64,000 bases of DNA from Rhodococcus qingshengii JCM 15477 (GTDB taxonomy: Bacteria > Actinomycetota > Actinomycetes > Mycobacteriales > Mycobacteriaceae). This document shows positions 49,604 through 61,188 of the stretch, piece after piece. The stretch lies in contig NZ_CP096563.1 in assembly GCF_023221595.1 (NCBI RefSeq), positions 2,896,501-2,960,500 of the forward strand, read 5' to 3'. Numbering within the stretch: position 1 is the first letter of the stretch; each line of letters starts with the position of its first letter. Both the position numbers and the translations under genes were made by a program. The notes below the pieces were generated by a model. It saw only the letters and a program-made list of their open reading frames with translations. It did no database searches and was not told where the DNA came from.

Positions 49604-50356
49604 ATGAGCGGCCACTCAAAATGGGCCACCACCAAGCACAAGAAGGCTGTGATCGACGCACGTCGTGGCAAATCCTTCGCGAAGCTGATCAAGAACATCG
49701 AGGTGGCGGCACGAACCGGCGGTGGCGATCCCACGGGCAACCCCACCTTGTACGACGCCATCCAGAAGGCGAAGAAGACGTCTGTTCCCAATGACAACAT
49801 CGAGCGTGCGCGCAAGCGCGGCGCCGGTGAAGAAGCGGGCGGCGCAGACTGGCAGACCATCATGTACGAGGGCTACGGACCCAACGGCGTCGCCGTTCTG
49901 ATCGAGTGCCTCACCGACAACCGCAACCGCGCAGCCGGTGAAGTTCGCACCGCGATGACCCGTAACGGTGGCAACCTCGCTGACCCGGGTTCCGTCTCCT
50001 ACCTGTTTGCTCGCAAGGGTGTCGTCACGCTCGAGAAGAACGGCCAGTCGGAGGATGACGTCCTGATGGCTGTGCTCGACGCCGGTGCCGAGGAAGTCAC
50101 CGATCTCGGTGAAACCTTCGAAATCGTCAGTGAGCCACAGGATCTGGTTGCCGTACGGTCGGCACTTCAGGAAGCCGGCATCGACTACGACTCCGCTGAA
50201 GCCGATTTCCGCGCTTCCGTCGAGGTTCCCTTGGATGTCGACGGCGCACGCAAGATCTTCAAGCTCGTCGACGCGCTCGAAGATTCTGACGACGTGCAGA
50301 ACGTCTACACCAACATCGATCTTTCCGACGAGGTTCTCGCGGCTCTCGAAGACTGA
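49604..50356 (+). CDS. yebC: YebC/PmpR family transcription-associated protein
   Basis: A 250-residue protein with the three-domain YebC architecture, beginning [15 protein letters not shown] and containing [20 protein letters not shown]. Members act as DNA-binding regulators or translation factors for proline-rich stretches. ATG 49604 is the family start; the 35-codon in-frame upstream part is not conserved. Same position as Rv2603c. Confidence 0.94.
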   Translation: MSGHSKWATTKHKKAVIDARRGKSFAKLIKNIEVAARTGGGDPTGNPTLYDAIQKAKKTSVPNDNIERARKRGAGEEAGGADWQTIMYEGYGPNGVAVLIECLTDNRNRAAGEVRTAMTRNGGNLADPGSVSYLFARKGVVTLEKNGQSEDDVLMAVLDAGAEEVTDLGETFEIVSEPQDLVAVRSALQEAGIDYDSAEADFRASVEVPLDVDGARKIFKLVDALEDSDDVQNVYTNIDLSDEVLAALED

Positions 50357-50369
50357 TTGCTTTTCAACT

Positions 50370-50405
50370 CAACCCGGTCCTGACGTCCGCGTCCGGGCCG
50401 GGTTG
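50370..50405 (+). terminator. Terminator after yebC
   Basis: CAACCCGGTCC (50370-50380) pairs with GGGCCGGGTTG (50395-50405), 11 bp with one G-U, loop of 14 nt, in the gap before ruvC. Confidence 0.75.
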
Positions 50406-50446
50406 CGTGTTGATGCGGGGTAGTAGTCCCGCGCACCGCTAAGCTA

Positions 50447-50462
50447 TCGAACAGCTGTTCGG
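50447..50462. promoter_or_regulatory. LexA/SOS box upstream of ruvCAB
   Basis: TCGAACAGCTGTTCGG matches the actinobacterial SOS consensus TCGAACnnnnGTTCGA at all but the last base and lies 18 bp before the ruvC start. Confidence 0.82.
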
Positions 50463-50480
50463 TATGGAGAGGTGTGACAA

Positions 50481-51050
50481 GTGCGCGTGCTCGGAGTGGA
50501 CCCAGGCTTGACTCGCTGCGGGTTGGGAGTGGTCGACGGGAGCAACGGCAGGAAAGTGCGCCCCATTGCGGTCGACGTGGTGCGGACTCCGGCCGAGATG
50601 GACCTTGGTTCTCGGCTTCTGCGGATCTCCGATGCGGCTGAACTGTGGATCGATCAGTACAAGCCGGAGGTGGTCGCGATCGAGCGCGTGTTCGCGCAGC
50701 ACAACGTCAGTACCGCGATGGGGACGGCGCAAGCAGGCGGAGTTGTCGCGCTCGCTGCCGCCAGACGCGGCATTCCGGTGTGTTTCCACACGCCCAGCGA
50801 GGTGAAGGCCGCCGTCACCGGCAGCGGTAACGCCGACAAGGCGCAGGTCACTGCGATGGTGACGCGAATTCTGAATTTGAAGACGGCGCCGAAACCTGCT
50901 GACGCTGCCGACGCTCTGGCGCTGGCGATCTGTCACTGCTGGCGAGCACCGATGATCGAGCGGATGGCCCGCGCCGAGGCGATGGCCGCTGAACAAATGC
51001 GTAAGTATCAGGCAAAATTGGCCGAGACGAAGAAGGCAGGTTCACGATGA
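50481..51050 (+). CDS. ruvC: Holliday junction resolvase RuvC
   Basis: A dimeric endonuclease that resolves Holliday junctions with RuvAB. The 189-residue protein has the first catalytic Asp in [12 protein letters not shown], the Glu in [12 protein letters not shown] and acidic residues in [17 protein letters not shown] start. First gene of ruvC-ruvA-ruvB, each joined by an ATGA overlap. Confidence 0.96.
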   Translation: MRVLGVDPGLTRCGLGVVDGSNGRKVRPIAVDVVRTPAEMDLGSRLLRISDAAELWIDQYKPEVVAIERVFAQHNVSTAMGTAQAGGVVALAAARRGIPVCFHTPSEVKAAVTGSGNADKAQVTAMVTRILNLKTAPKPADAADALALAICHCWRAPMIERMARAEAMAAEQMRKYQAKLAETKKAGSR

Positions 51051-51646
51051 TCGCGTCGGTACGCGGCGAGGTACTCGATATTGCGCTCGATCACGCGGTC
51101 ATCGAAGCGTCAGGTGTCGGCTATCGGGTCAATGCCACCCCGGTGACTCTCGGTGCGCTGCACCGGGGAAGCGAAGCGCGACTGTTCACGACGATGATCG
51201 TTCGCGAAGACTCGATGACGCTGTACGGTTTTTCCGATACCGAGTCGAAGGACCTGTTCAGCCTCCTGCAGACGGTTTCCGGAGTCGGACCGCGCCTGGC
51301 GATGGCAACTCTTGCAGTTCTCGAACCGGACGCGCTGCGGCGGGCGCTCTCGGAAGGCAACCTGACGGCGTTGACGAGGGTGCCCGGTATCGGAAAACGC
51401 GGCGCCGAGCGCATGGTTGTCGAACTGCGTGACAAGGTCGACGCCGTCGCGACGACGGCCGGCGCGGCGTCCGGCGTCGTCGTCGGCAGCTCGATCCGTG
51501 ATCAGATCGTCGAGGCTCTCGAAGGTCTGGGCTTCCCGATCAAGCAGGCTGAGCAGGCCACGGATTCGGTTCTGGCGGAATCGCCCGAGGCCACCACGTC
51601 GGTCGCACTGCGTTCCGCTCTGTCGCTGCTCGGTAAGACTCGATGA
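51047..51646 (+). CDS. ruvA: Holliday junction branch migration protein RuvA
   Basis: A 199-residue junction-binding subunit. N-terminal OB domain [28 protein letters not shown], two helix-hairpin-helix motifs ([20 protein letters not shown] and [22 protein letters not shown]), and a C-terminal RuvB-contacting UBA-like domain ([18 protein letters not shown]). Confidence 0.96.
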   Translation: MIASVRGEVLDIALDHAVIEASGVGYRVNATPVTLGALHRGSEARLFTTMIVREDSMTLYGFSDTESKDLFSLLQTVSGVGPRLAMATLAVLEPDALRRALSEGNLTALTRVPGIGKRGAERMVVELRDKVDAVATTAGAASGVVVGSSIRDQIVEALEGLGFPIKQAEQATDSVLAESPEATTSVALRSALSLLGKTR

Positions 51647-52740
51647 ACTTCGACCCGATCGACGATTTCGACGACGAGTCGCAGGTCTCTGCCGAATTGG
51701 TGGCGGGAGACGGTGATGTCGAAGCGAGTCTGCGCCCCAAGAGTCTCGACGACTTCATCGGTCAACCTCGTGTTCGCGAACAACTGCAGCTCGTGCTCAC
51801 CGGAGCAAAACTTCGTGGCAGCACGCCTGATCACATCCTGATGTCCGGTCCCCCCGGGCTCGGCAAGACGTCGATGGCGATGATCATCGCGGGGGAGTTG
51901 GGCTCTTCTCTGCGGTTGACGTCCGGACCGGCGCTCGAACGCGCCGGAGACCTGGCTGCGATGCTGAGCAACCTCGTCGAGGGCGACGTGTTGTTCATCG
52001 ACGAGATTCACCGAATCGCTCGTCCGGCCGAGGAGATGTTGTACCTGGCCATGGAAGACTTCCGTGTCGACGTCGTCGTCGGTAAGGGGCCGGGCGCCAC
52101 GTCGATTCCTCTGGAGGTTGCACCGTTCACGCTGGTCGGTGCGACTACGCGGTCGGGTGCGCTGACCGGTCCGTTGCGCGACCGCTTCGGGTTCACCGCT
52201 CACATGGATTTCTACGAACCCGAAGAGCTGCAACAGATTCTGATGCGTTCGGCCGGAATTCTGGGCGTCGATCTCGAAGTCGATGCCGGTGCCGAAATCG
52301 CACGACGCTCGCGGGGGACACCGCGTATCGCGAACCGATTGCTGCGCCGGGTTCGCGACTTCGCCGAGGTGCGCGCCGACGGAATCGTCACCATGGACGT
52401 CGCTCAGGCGGCCTTGGCCGTCTACGACGTGGACCAGTTGGGCTTGGACCGTCTCGACCGTTCGGTACTGAGTGCTTTGGTGCGTTCGTTCGGCGGCGGG
52501 CCCGTCGGCGTGTCGACGCTTGCGGTGGCCGTCGGCGAGGAACCGTCGACGGTGGAAGAAGTGTGCGAGCCGTTCCTGGTCCGGGCCGGAATGATCGCCC
52601 GGACGCCGCGAGGACGTGTGGCTACCGCCGCTGCCTGGACTCAACTCGGAATGACACCGCCGCCGGATGCCGCAGCGGGCGGTATCGAGGTTCGTGTCAA
52701 CGAACCGCAGGCCACGTTGTTCGATCCGAACGGCGAGTGA
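51643..52740 (+). CDS. ruvB: Holliday junction helicase RuvB
   Basis: A 365-residue AAA+ motor that drives branch migration. Walker [12 protein letters not shown] (about residue 68), Walker [10 protein letters not shown], sensor 1 GATTRSG, the arginine finger in GPLRDRFGF, and a winged-helix C-terminus. A 138-bp gap without evident structure follows before yajC. Confidence 0.96.
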   Translation: MNFDPIDDFDDESQVSAELVAGDGDVEASLRPKSLDDFIGQPRVREQLQLVLTGAKLRGSTPDHILMSGPPGLGKTSMAMIIAGELGSSLRLTSGPALERAGDLAAMLSNLVEGDVLFIDEIHRIARPAEEMLYLAMEDFRVDVVVGKGPGATSIPLEVAPFTLVGATTRSGALTGPLRDRFGFTAHMDFYEPEELQQILMRSAGILGVDLEVDAGAEIARRSRGTPRIANRLLRRVRDFAEVRADGIVTMDVAQAALAVYDVDQLGLDRLDRSVLSALVRSFGGGPVGVSTLAVAVGEEPSTVEEVCEPFLVRAGMIARTPRGRVATAAAWTQLGMTPPPDAAAGGIEVRVNEPQATLFDPNGE

Positions 52741-52878
52741 ATTTCGACTGGAAAGGCCTACTTGAACGGCCGATCTGTCAGGAATCCTCAGCAACTAATG
52801 GCACACTGGTGTATTGCGTAGGTCCATCCGGGACCATCGCGGCGTAAAACGTGCAACACAACCGAGGTTGATCAACAC

Positions 52879-53226
52879 ATGTCGAGTTTGCTTTTCCCCC
52901 TCTTGATCCTCGCACTGCTGGTGCCCATGTTCCTGGGCATGCGCAAGCAGAAGAAGGCCTTGGCCGCGACTTCCGAGATGCAGGACTCGCTGCAGGTCGG
53001 CGATCGGGTGCAGACCACGGCCGGGCTCTACGCCACGATCGCTTCCCTGGACGACGAGACCGTGGACCTCGAGATCGCGGACGGTGTCATCACCACCTGG
53101 TCGCGTCTGGTCATCCGTGAGCGCGTCGTCGAGACGACCGAGACCGACGAGTACGACGACGACTCGATTTCCGAGATCGAAGAGTCTGCTGCCGACACCG
53201 AAATCCGGCTCACCAAGGAGTCCTGA
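52879..53226 (+). CDS. yajC: Preprotein translocase auxiliary subunit YajC
   Basis: A 115-residue single-helix membrane protein (LLFPLLILALLVPMFLGMRKQKK at about residues 4-26), with a cytoplasmic domain VGDRVQTTAGLYATIASLDDETVDLEIADGV and an acidic tail. It associates with SecDF. Confidence 0.93.
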   Translation: MSSLLFPLLILALLVPMFLGMRKQKKALAATSEMQDSLQVGDRVQTTAGLYATIASLDDETVDLEIADGVITTWSRLVIRERVVETTETDEYDDDSISEIEESAADTEIRLTKES

Positions 53227-53350
53227 CTTCGTCGAACTGGTACGTGTTCTAGAGTTGTGAACTCGGACACACGTCCAGATTGTCTTGTCCGCTCTTACAC
53301 CAGCAGCTCAGTTCACCCCGTTGATCAATCGTTGCAGTTCGAACGCCGCA

Positions 53351-53377
53351 GCTCGGGTGGTCGTCGACCACCCGAGC
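53351..53377 (+). terminator. Hairpin between yajC and secD
   Basis: A 12-bp perfect stem (GCTCGGGTGGTC at 53351-53362 against GACCACCCGAGC at 53366-53377) with a 3-nt loop, 46 bp before the secD start. It may terminate yajC or attenuate read-through into secDF. Confidence 0.7.
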
Positions 53378-53423
53378 CGTGCACTTACTGAAGCTCTGCA
53401 CCTACCGAGGAGACTTAAAGATC

Positions 53424-55145
53424 GTGGCACCTTCCACCGGAACGGTGCATCCGGTCCGCTACCTGGCCCTTTTCGGGGTCCTGGTAGTGGCACTGTATGC
53501 CCTGGTGTTCTTCACTGGAGACAAGTCGGCCACGCCGAAACTCGGCATCGACCTGCAGGGTGGAACGCGCGTCACGTTGACCGCTCGTACCCCGGACGGC
53601 AGCGCTCCCAGTCAGGACAGTCTCAAGCAGGCTCAGGAAATCATCGAGACCCGCGTCAACGGTCTCGGCGTTTCCGGTTCCGAGGTCGTTGTCGACGGTG
53701 ACAACCTCGTCATCACCGTTCCCGGCGACGACAGTGCGCAGGCTCGCTCGCTCGGCCAGACCGCTCGTCTGTACATCCGCCCGGTGACGGGTTCGATCGA
53801 CGTCGCCACCCGTGACGCGAATCGGACAGCTACGCCCGAGGCGCCGGCGGCCGAAACTCCGGCCACTGATGCACCGGCCCCCGAAGCACCCGCTGACGGG
53901 ACGCAGACGCCGCAGAACCGTCCGTTCCTGGCTCAGGACCCGACTACTCCCGAGGCAACGCCCGCGCCGCAGACAACGACTCCGGCCCCCACCGGGGACG
54001 CGCCGAGCGACGGCACCGACGAAGGCGACGCAGCAGCAGCGGAAATCGCCGCAGCGCGCGCCCTCCGACAGAGCAGCGATCCGACAGTGCAGCAGCAAGC
54101 AGTGGCGAACCTCGACTGCTCCGTCGCGGATCCGCTCCGTGGAAACGACGACCCGACCCTGCCGCTGGTCGCCTGCTCGCAAGACGGACTGAACATCTAT
54201 CTCCTCGGTCCTTCGATCATCGACGGACAGGAGATTGCCGACGCGTCTTCGGTCTTCAACTCGCAGCAGTCGCGCCACGAGATCAGCCTCTCGTTCAAGA
54301 CGACCGGCAGCAACACCTGGGCCGAGTTCACCTCAGCCAACATCGGCAAGCAGGCAGCGTTCACGCTCGACTCGAAGGTCGTCAGCGCTCCCACGATTCA
54401 AGGTGCAACGCCTGCGGGTAGCGCCACCTCGATCACGGGCAGTTTCACTGCCGAGAGTGCCAAAGAACTTGCCAACACACTGAAGTACGGTTCGCTTCCG
54501 CTCTCGTTCGCAGCCTCTGAGGCCGAGACGGTCTCGGCCACGCTCGGCCTGGCCTCACTGCAGGCGGCATTGATCGCCGGCGCGGTCGGTCTCGTTCTCG
54601 TTCTGCTGTACTGCCTCGTCTACTACCGCATGCTCGGCGTCCTGACGGCGTTGTCGCTGATTCTCTCCGGAGTCATGGTCTACGCGATCATGGTTCTGCT
54701 CGGCAGATACATCGGCTTCACGCTCGACTTGGCCGGCATGGCTGGTCTGATCATCGGTATCGGTATGACCGCCGACTCGTTCGTCGTGTTCTTCGAACGC
54801 ATCAAGGACGAAATGCGTGAGGGCCGTAGCTTCCGCTCGGCGGTGCCACGCGGTTGGGCAAGAGCACGCCGAACAATTCTTTCCGGCAACGCGGTGAGCT
54901 TCATCGCCGCTGCAGTTCTGTACGTGCTGGCGGTCGGACAGGTGCGAGGCTTCGCCTTCACCTTGGGTCTGACGACCATTCTCGACGTGATTGTCGTGTT
55001 CCTCGTGACGTGGCCACTGGTCAGCATGGCGTCCCGTTCGGCGTTCTGGTCCAAGCCCAGCGTCAACGGTCTCGGCGCAGTGCAAGAGGTTGCCCGCGAA
55101 CGTAAGGTTGCCGCCGCTGCGTCGGCTAAGGAGACACGAGCATGA
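53424..55145 (+). CDS. secD: Protein translocase subunit SecD
   Basis: A 573-residue RND-type membrane protein that uses the proton gradient to help proteins leave the Sec channel. The first helix is at about residues 10-30, [14 protein letters not shown] is the P1 start, and five C-terminal helices begin near residue 385 with [20 protein letters not shown] and [24 protein letters not shown] roughly 70-residue Ala/Pro/Thr/Glu-rich insert interrupts the periplasmic domain at about residues 130-205. GTG start behind GAGGAG; four-base overlap with secF. Confidence 0.95.
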   Translation: MAPSTGTVHPVRYLALFGVLVVALYALVFFTGDKSATPKLGIDLQGGTRVTLTARTPDGSAPSQDSLKQAQEIIETRVNGLGVSGSEVVVDGDNLVITVPGDDSAQARSLGQTARLYIRPVTGSIDVATRDANRTATPEAPAAETPATDAPAPEAPADGTQTPQNRPFLAQDPTTPEATPAPQTTTPAPTGDAPSDGTDEGDAAAAEIAAARALRQSSDPTVQQQAVANLDCSVADPLRGNDDPTLPLVACSQDGLNIYLLGPSIIDGQEIADASSVFNSQQSRHEISLSFKTTGSNTWAEFTSANIGKQAAFTLDSKVVSAPTIQGATPAGSATSITGSFTAESAKELANTLKYGSLPLSFAASEAETVSATLGLASLQAALIAGAVGLVLVLLYCLVYYRMLGVLTALSLILSGVMVYAIMVLLGRYIGFTLDLAGMAGLIIGIGMTADSFVVFFERIKDEMREGRSFRSAVPRGWARARRTILSGNAVSFIAAAVLYVLAVGQVRGFAFTLGLTTILDVIVVFLVTWPLVSMASRSAFWSKPSVNGLGAVQEVARERKVAAAASAKETRA

Positions 55146-56365
55146 GCGAGTCCAACAACTCCCCGGTGGGGTCCACCAACAGTTCCGCCGCCGAGTCCGC
55201 CGATGCGGCGGCCCGGTCGGAGATCACCGACTCAGGCGTCGATCAGGGCGCGATGCCCAAGCACAGCTGGCTCTCGCGGTTGTACACCGGAACGGGTGCG
55301 TTCGAGGTCGTCGGCAAGCGTCGCTTCTACTACGGACTGACCGGCGCTCTGGTCGCCATTGCGCTGCTGAGCATCATCCTGCGCGGCTTCACCTTCGGTA
55401 TCGATTTCGAAGGCGGATCACGCATTCAGTTCCCGGCCGAGGGTGGAGTCGAGACGTCGGCGGTGGAAACCGTCTACTCCGACACACTCGGGTTCGAACC
55501 GGTCAGCGTGCAGACAGTCGGCTCGGGTGCCAGCGCAACCGTGCAGATCCGGTCGGAGACGTTGAACGCGACGCAGATCAACGATCTTCAGTCGGCTCTC
55601 TTCGACGAGTTCCAGCCCAAGGACAAGAACGGGAACCCGTCGGCGCAAGCCATCAGTTTTGCGGACGTGAGTGAAACCTGGGGCGGCCAGATCACCAAGA
55701 AGGCGCTGATCGCGCTGATTGTGTTCCTGGTGATCGTGAGTATCTACATCGCCATCCGCTTCGAGCGGGACATGGCGGTAGCTGCGATCGTTGCGTTGTT
55801 CTTCGACATCATCGTCACTGCCGGCGTCTACTCGCTCGTCGGTTTCGAGGTGACGCCCGCGACGGTGATCGGTTTGCTTACCATTCTCGGCTTCTCGCTG
55901 TACGACACCGTGGTGGTGTTCGACAAGGTCGAAGAGAACACCCGCGGTGTTCTGCATCTGACGCGCCGGACGTACGGCGAGCAGGCCAACCTCGCGGTGA
56001 ATCAGACCTTGATGCGATCGATCAACACGACCGTCATCAGCGTGCTCCCGGTGATCGCTCTGATGGTTGTCGCGGTCTGGATGCTCGGCGTCGGCACACT
56101 CAAGGACCTTGCGCTCGTTCAGCTCGTCGGCATCATCGTGGGTGCGTACTCCTCGATCTTCTTCGCGACGCCGCTCCTGGTGTCGATGAAGGAACGCTGG
56201 GGACCCGTTGCCGCGCACACTCGTAAGGTGCTCTCGCGCCGGGCTACGCTGGCCGAGAAGGGTACGCAGACGGTTGCCGTCGGCGCACCAGTTGCACGCC
56301 GTGCTCCGGTTGCTCCGCAGCCGGGTGCGCGGCCGACCGGAAAGCGAAACAAGAAGGGGCACTGA
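55142..56365 (+). CDS. secF: Protein translocase subunit SecF
   Basis: A 407-residue partner of SecD with six helices: [13 protein letters not shown] after the first, then [25 protein letters not shown] and [20 protein letters not shown] in the conserved RND core. A basic, low-complexity C-terminal tail of about 50 residues is cytoplasmic. Confidence 0.95.
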   Translation: MSESNNSPVGSTNSSAAESADAAARSEITDSGVDQGAMPKHSWLSRLYTGTGAFEVVGKRRFYYGLTGALVAIALLSIILRGFTFGIDFEGGSRIQFPAEGGVETSAVETVYSDTLGFEPVSVQTVGSGASATVQIRSETLNATQINDLQSALFDEFQPKDKNGNPSAQAISFADVSETWGGQITKKALIALIVFLVIVSIYIAIRFERDMAVAAIVALFFDIIVTAGVYSLVGFEVTPATVIGLLTILGFSLYDTVVVFDKVEENTRGVLHLTRRTYGEQANLAVNQTLMRSINTTVISVLPVIALMVVAVWMLGVGTLKDLALVQLVGIIVGAYSSIFFATPLLVSMKERWGPVAAHTRKVLSRRATLAEKGTQTVAVGAPVARRAPVAPQPGARPTGKRNKKGH

Positions 56366-56367
56366 AC

Positions 56368-58099
56368 ATGCTCCCAAGAACACGCACACTGGTTCGATCG
56401 ATGACGTTCGTTGCGGCCACCGCTGTGGCTGCGGGTTCGTTGGCGGCCTGCTCGGAAAGCGCCGAGCAGGTTCCGTCCATCGGATATGCCATCGACAACT
56501 CCATCTCCACGTACAACGCCAACACGACAGCTGGATCGGTGTCCGGGGCGATGGCCGCGTTCGGCCGGGTGCTTCCCGGCTTCACGTTCACCGGCCCGGC
56601 CGGAGCACCTGTCTCCGACACCGACATCGGAACGGCGTCGGAGTTGCCCGGTGACGTGCTCACGGTCTCGTACAAGCTCAATCCGGCGTCCGTGTACTCC
56701 GACGGGATTCCGATGTCCTGTGACGATCTCGTCCTCACCTGGGCGGCGTCGAGTGGCAAGTTCACCGAAGACGTCGATGGTGCCGTGAAGCCCATGTTCG
56801 ACACGGCGAACAATCTCGGATACGCGGACATCGACCGGATCGACTGCCAGAGCGGGGCGAAGGACGCGACGGTGTTCTTCAAACCCGGGCGATCGTTCAC
56901 CGATTGGCGGTCGTTGTTCGGTGCGACTGCGTTGATGCCTTCACACGTCGTGACGCAGCGCACGGGTGTCAGCGACGTGGTGAGCGCGGTGAATGCCGGT
57001 GACACCGAAGCGTTGTCGAAGATCGCGGACTTCTGGAACACCGGGTGGAACCTGACTCCAGGTCAGGTGGACACCTCCGTACTGCCCTCCGCTGGTCCGT
57101 ATCGAATCGACTCGTACAGTACCGACGACGGCCTGGTGCTGGTCGCGAACGAGCGGTGGTGGGGCAACAAGCCTGCGACCGATCGCATCGTCGTCTGGCC
57201 ACGTGGTGTGAATTTGACCGAGGATCTCGACAAGAACTCGATCGAGGTAGTCGACGTCGCTTCCGGCTCGGCTGGCGAACTCGGTACTCCGTCCGGGTTC
57301 GACGTCCAACAGATTCCGTCGCGGTCGATCGAGCAGTTCGTTCTCGCGACGTCTGGTTCGCTGGGCGACGAAGCCGCCCGTCGAGCGTTCGCGCATTGTG
57401 TTCCGCGGACAACTCTGTTCGAGAAGTTCGGGCAGACGGATAACGCGCCGCAGGCTGGTCTGGGTTCCGGCGTGGTCGATTCGCGACTGATGGCGCCGGA
57501 TTCACTCGTGTACAGCGACGCCGCTGCGGTCGACGGTGACCGGTACGCCAATGCCGACGTCGATGCCGCGAAGACGTCGTTGTCGGAAGCCGATCTCGAC
57601 CAGTTGACCGTCCGGGTCGGGTACCTCGCACCGGACCCGGTGCGGGCGCAGATCGTCTCCGAAGCGAAAGCCGCGTGTGCTCCGGCGGGAATTACGATCG
57701 AGGACGCGAGTACCGACAGCTTCGATCCTGCGAGTCTGCAGTCCGGGGGGAGTCGACGCTGTGCTTTCCGGCATGGCAGGCAAAGTCGGGGCAGGCGGAA
57801 CAGCGAGCATGATCGACGCGCGCGGAGCGCTGCGATCGGGCAACGGCGCAAACCTCGGTACGTACGGAAATGCCAGGATCGATCAGATCATCGATCAGTT
57901 GAACGTGGATGCGAGCACGAGTGCGCAATTGGGACTCTCGGTGGAGGCGGAGAACATCCTGTGGACCCAGGTGCCTACGATTCCACTGTTCAATCAACTA
58001 CGAACTGTCGCTGTAGCTCCAGGCATGTCGGCAGTGTTGGTCAATCCGACTCGGGCCGCTACCGGCTGGAACATGGACAGATGGGTATTACGCAGATGA
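56368..58099 (+). pseudogene. Peptide-type ABC substrate-binding lipoprotein, frameshifted (Rv2585c-like)
   Basis: Family 5 (DppA/OppA-like) binding lipoprotein between secF and apt. A lipoprotein signal (SLAACSES, Cys near residue 29) is followed by the usual two-lobe protein with WNTGWNLTPGQVD and SAGPYRIDSY. The reading frame breaks at a run of six G at 57745-57750. Upstream codons run in one frame to LQSGG, and the expected continuation GVDAVLSGMAGKVGAGG to GWNMDRWVLRR lies in the next frame and ends at TGA 58097-58099, overlapping the apt ATG. One G fewer would restore a 576-codon gene. It may be a sequencing error or a real mutation. Confidence 0.8.
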
Positions 58100-58674
58100 G
58101 CGTCTCGAATGGTGTTGCCTTGCACACGCCTGAAGAATTGATCGCAATCCACCGGGCTGCCGGAGACGCCGTTGTTCGGCTGACTCGCTGGGCAGACAAC
58201 TTTCCCGGGCCCGGGGTTCGGTTCGCCGATCTGACTCCGGTGTTCGCCGACGCCGAGGGGTTCGGGGCCGTGCTCGACGCCCTTGTCGCCTGTGCTCCGG
58301 ACGCCGACACGATTGCCGCCGTCGATGCTCGCGGGTTCCTGCTCGGTGCCGGCGCGGCTGCGAAGATGGGTGCTGGGGTGGTGGCCGTGCGGAAGGTCGG
58401 CAAACTGCCGCCGCCGGTACTCTCTCGTTCGTACAGCCTCGAGTACGGATCCTCGACTCTCGAGATCCCCGCAAACGGCTTCGATCTCACCGGGCGGAAT
58501 GTTCTGGTGATCGACGACGTTCTGGCTACCGGAGGGACACTCGAGGCGGCGGTACAGTTGGTCGAGTTGGGTGGAGCGAACGTCGTCGGCGTCGCAGTGG
58601 TGCTCGAGATCGAGGAACTGCGCGGTCGAGATCGCTTCTTGAAGTACCCACTGACATCACTGGTGAAGGTCTGA
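58096..58674 (+). CDS. apt: Adenine phosphoribosyltransferase
   Basis: Salvages adenine with PRPP to give AMP. The 192-residue protein has GPGVRFADLTPVFAD at the start, the PRPP-binding VLVIDDVLATGGTLEAA near residue 140 and the flexible loop KLPPPVLSRSYSLEYG. ATG 58096 overlaps the lipoprotein stop; the frame-shifted upstream frame happens to stay open into apt but is not its real N-terminus. Confidence 0.94.
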   Translation: MSVSNGVALHTPEELIAIHRAAGDAVVRLTRWADNFPGPGVRFADLTPVFADAEGFGAVLDALVACAPDADTIAAVDARGFLLGAGAAAKMGAGVVAVRKVGKLPPPVLSRSYSLEYGSSTLEIPANGFDLTGRNVLVIDDVLATGGTLEAAVQLVELGGANVVGVAVVLEIEELRGRDRFLKYPLTSLVKV

Positions 58675-58689
58675 GTATTAAAGTTGTCT

Positions 58690-58715
58690 CCTGGGGGTCG
58701 AGTTAGACCTCCAGG
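58690..58715 (+). terminator. Hairpin after apt
   Basis: CCTGGGGGTC (58690-58699) pairs with GACCTCCAGG (58706-58715), 10 bp with one G-U, loop of 6. Lies before relA. Confidence 0.6.
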
Positions 58716-58772
58716 GCAATTACCCGATGCAGGGCGGTTGCCTCAACCAACTCGGTGGTAGGAGGTGGCGAC

Positions 58773-61184
58773 ATGACGTCGAATCTTGATCGATCACAGA
58801 ACTCGGGTGCAGTGTCGCAGGAGACGGGTGCAGTTCCGGCTCCGGAGACGACACCATCGAAGTCCGCGGTGCCCGACGATTCGGGATCTGCGCAAACTAC
58901 CGGCAATCGGGGTGGGCAGAATCTGGCCGTGCCCGCTTCCGCCTCCCGTAGGGTGCGCGCTCGGCTTGCTCGACGCATCACCGGTCAGCGCAACGCCACC
59001 ATCCGCCCGGTGCTCGAGCCGTTGGTCAGCCTCCACCGTGAGCTTTATCCGAAGGCCGACCTCGCGCTGCTCCAGCGTGCGTACGACGTCGCCGAGGACA
59101 GACATTCGAGCCAGCGGCGCAAGTCCGGCGATCCGTACATCACGCATCCGTTGGCCGTCGCGAGCATTCTGGCCGAGCTGGGAATGGACACCACCACCCT
59201 CGTCGCAGCCCTTCTGCACGACACCGTCGAGGACACCGGTTACTCACTCGAAGAGTTGACCAAGGATTTCGGTGACGAGGTCGCTCACCTTGTCGACGGA
59301 GTCACCAAACTCGACAAGGTCGTTCTGGGCACCGCCGCCGAGGGCGAAACCATCCGCAAGATGATCATCGCGATGGCGCGGGACCCGCGCGTGCTCGTGA
59401 TCAAGGTTGCGGATCGTCTGCACAACATGCGCACGATGCGATTCCTGCCGCCCGAAAAGCAGGCACGTAAGGCGCGTGAGACTCTCGAAGTCATTGCACC
59501 ACTTGCGCATCGGCTCGGAATGGCGACCGTCAAGTGGGAACTCGAGGACCTTTCGTTCGCGATCCTGCACCCGAAGAAGTACGACGAGATCGTTCGACTG
59601 GTCGCCGATCGCGCGCCCTCTCGAGACACATATCTGGCCAAGGTTCGCGCCGAGATCAACTCGACTCTGTCCGCCTCGCGGATCAATGCCATCGTCGAGG
59701 GCCGGCCCAAGCACTACTGGTCGATCTACCAGAAGATGATCGTCAAGGGCCGCGATTTCGACGACATCCACGATCTGGTCGGCGTGCGCATTCTGTGCGA
59801 AGAGGTGCGTGACTGTTACGCCGCGGTCGGTGTTGTCCACTCGCTGTGGCAGCCGATGGCCGGACGCTTCAAGGACTACATCGCACAGCCGCGCTACGGC
59901 GTCTACCAGTCGCTGCACACCACCGTCGTGGGACCGGAAGGCAAGCCCCTGGAGGTCCAGATCCGGACCCAGGACATGCACCGGACCGCGGAGTTCGGTA
60001 TCGCCGCGCACTGGCGGTACAAGGAGACCAAGGGCAAGCACGCGGGCGACATCGCCGAGGTCGACGACATGGCGTGGATGCGTCAGCTACTCGACTGGCA
60101 ACGTGAAGCGGCCGATCCGGGGGAGTTCCTCGAATCGTTGCGTTACGACCTCGCGGTCAAGGAGATCTTCGTCTTCACGCCGAAGGGCGACGTCATCACG
60201 TTGCCTGCCGGATCGACCCCCGTCGATTTCGCGTATGCGGTGCACACCGAGGTCGGGCACCGATGCATCGGTGCCAGGGTCAACGGCCGACTGGTCGCGC
60301 TGGAACGAACTCTCGAAAACGGCGAAGTGGTGGAGGTCTTCACGTCGAAGGCTGCCACCGCCGGGCCGAGCCGTGATTGGCAGACGTTTGTCGTCTCGCC
60401 GCGTGCCAAGGCGAAGATCCGTCAGTGGTTCGCGAAGGAACGCCGCGAGGAGGCGCTCGAGTCCGGCAAGGATCAGATCGCGAAGGAGGTCCGCCGTGTG
60501 GGACTTCCGTTGCAGCGGTTGATGAATGCCGAATCGATGAGCACGATCGCGCACGAACTTCGCTATCCCGACGTCTCGGCGTTGTACACGGCCGTAGGCG
60601 AGAGTCAGGTGTCGGCGCACCACGTCGTGCAGCGACTGGTTGCTCATCTGGGCGGCGTCGGCGCCGTCGAGGAGGAACTGGCCGAGCGTTCGACGCCGTC
60701 GACCATGCCGGTGCGCACCCGCAGTACGGGTGACTCCGGAATTCTGGTTCCCGGAGCACCGGGCACGGTGGCAAAACTCGCGAAGTGTTGCACGCCGGTA
60801 CCGGGCGATTCGATTCTGGGCTTCGTCACGCGTGGCGGCGCGGTCAGCGTGCACCGTACCGACTGCACCAACGCCAACTCGCTCCACGATCAATCGGAGC
60901 GAATCATCGACGTCGAATGGGCACCGTCAGCGACATCGGTGTTCCTGGTCGCGATCCAGATAGAGGCGCTCGATCGTCATCGGTTGCTTTCCGACGTCAC
61001 CAAGGCGTTGGCCGACGAGAAGGTGAACATCCTGTCGGCCTCGGTCACCACGTCCGGCGACCGGGTGGCGATCAGCAAGTTCACCTTCGAGATGGGCGAC
61101 CCGAAGCACTTGGGTCATGTTCTCAACGTGGTTCGTAACGTGGAAGGCGTCTACGACGTCTACCGCGTGACCTCTGCCTCGTAA
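58773..61184 (+). CDS. relA: Bifunctional (p)ppGpp synthetase/hydrolase
   Basis: Stringent-response enzyme of 803 residues. Disordered N-terminus about 1-65; HD hydrolase domain with [16 protein letters not shown] and [10 protein letters not shown] (about 125-165); synthetase domain with [12 protein letters not shown] and [16 protein letters not shown] (about 305-390); TGS domain (about 465-530); C-terminal ACT domain ([24 protein letters not shown]). Start at ATG 58773 because GGAGG stands seven bases upstream. Homologue of Rv2583c. Confidence 0.96.
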   Translation: MTSNLDRSQNSGAVSQETGAVPAPETTPSKSAVPDDSGSAQTTGNRGGQNLAVPASASRRVRARLARRITGQRNATIRPVLEPLVSLHRELYPKADLALLQRAYDVAEDRHSSQRRKSGDPYITHPLAVASILAELGMDTTTLVAALLHDTVEDTGYSLEELTKDFGDEVAHLVDGVTKLDKVVLGTAAEGETIRKMIIAMARDPRVLVIKVADRLHNMRTMRFLPPEKQARKARETLEVIAPLAHRLGMATVKWELEDLSFAILHPKKYDEIVRLVADRAPSRDTYLAKVRAEINSTLSASRINAIVEGRPKHYWSIYQKMIVKGRDFDDIHDLVGVRILCEEVRDCYAAVGVVHSLWQPMAGRFKDYIAQPRYGVYQSLHTTVVGPEGKPLEVQIRTQDMHRTAEFGIAAHWRYKETKGKHAGDIAEVDDMAWMRQLLDWQREAADPGEFLESLRYDLAVKEIFVFTPKGDVITLPAGSTPVDFAYAVHTEVGHRCIGARVNGRLVALERTLENGEVVEVFTSKAATAGPSRDWQTFVVSPRAKAKIRQWFAKERREEALESGKDQIAKEVRRVGLPLQRLMNAESMSTIAHELRYPDVSALYTAVGESQVSAHHVVQRLVAHLGGVGAVEEELAERSTPSTMPVRTRSTGDSGILVPGAPGTVAKLAKCCTPVPGDSILGFVTRGGAVSVHRTDCTNANSLHDQSERIIDVEWAPSATSVFLVAIQIEALDRHRLLSDVTKALADEKVNILSASVTTSGDRVAISKFTFEMGDPKHLGHVLNVVRNVEGVYDVYRVTSAS

Positions 61185-61188
61185 GCTG

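Noticed and set aside
56368..58674. Genuine 768-residue lipoprotein-Apt fusion protein
   Set aside because: The part between residues about 462 and 575 has no family character, while the proper lipoprotein C-terminus is present in the next frame. A single extra G explains it better.
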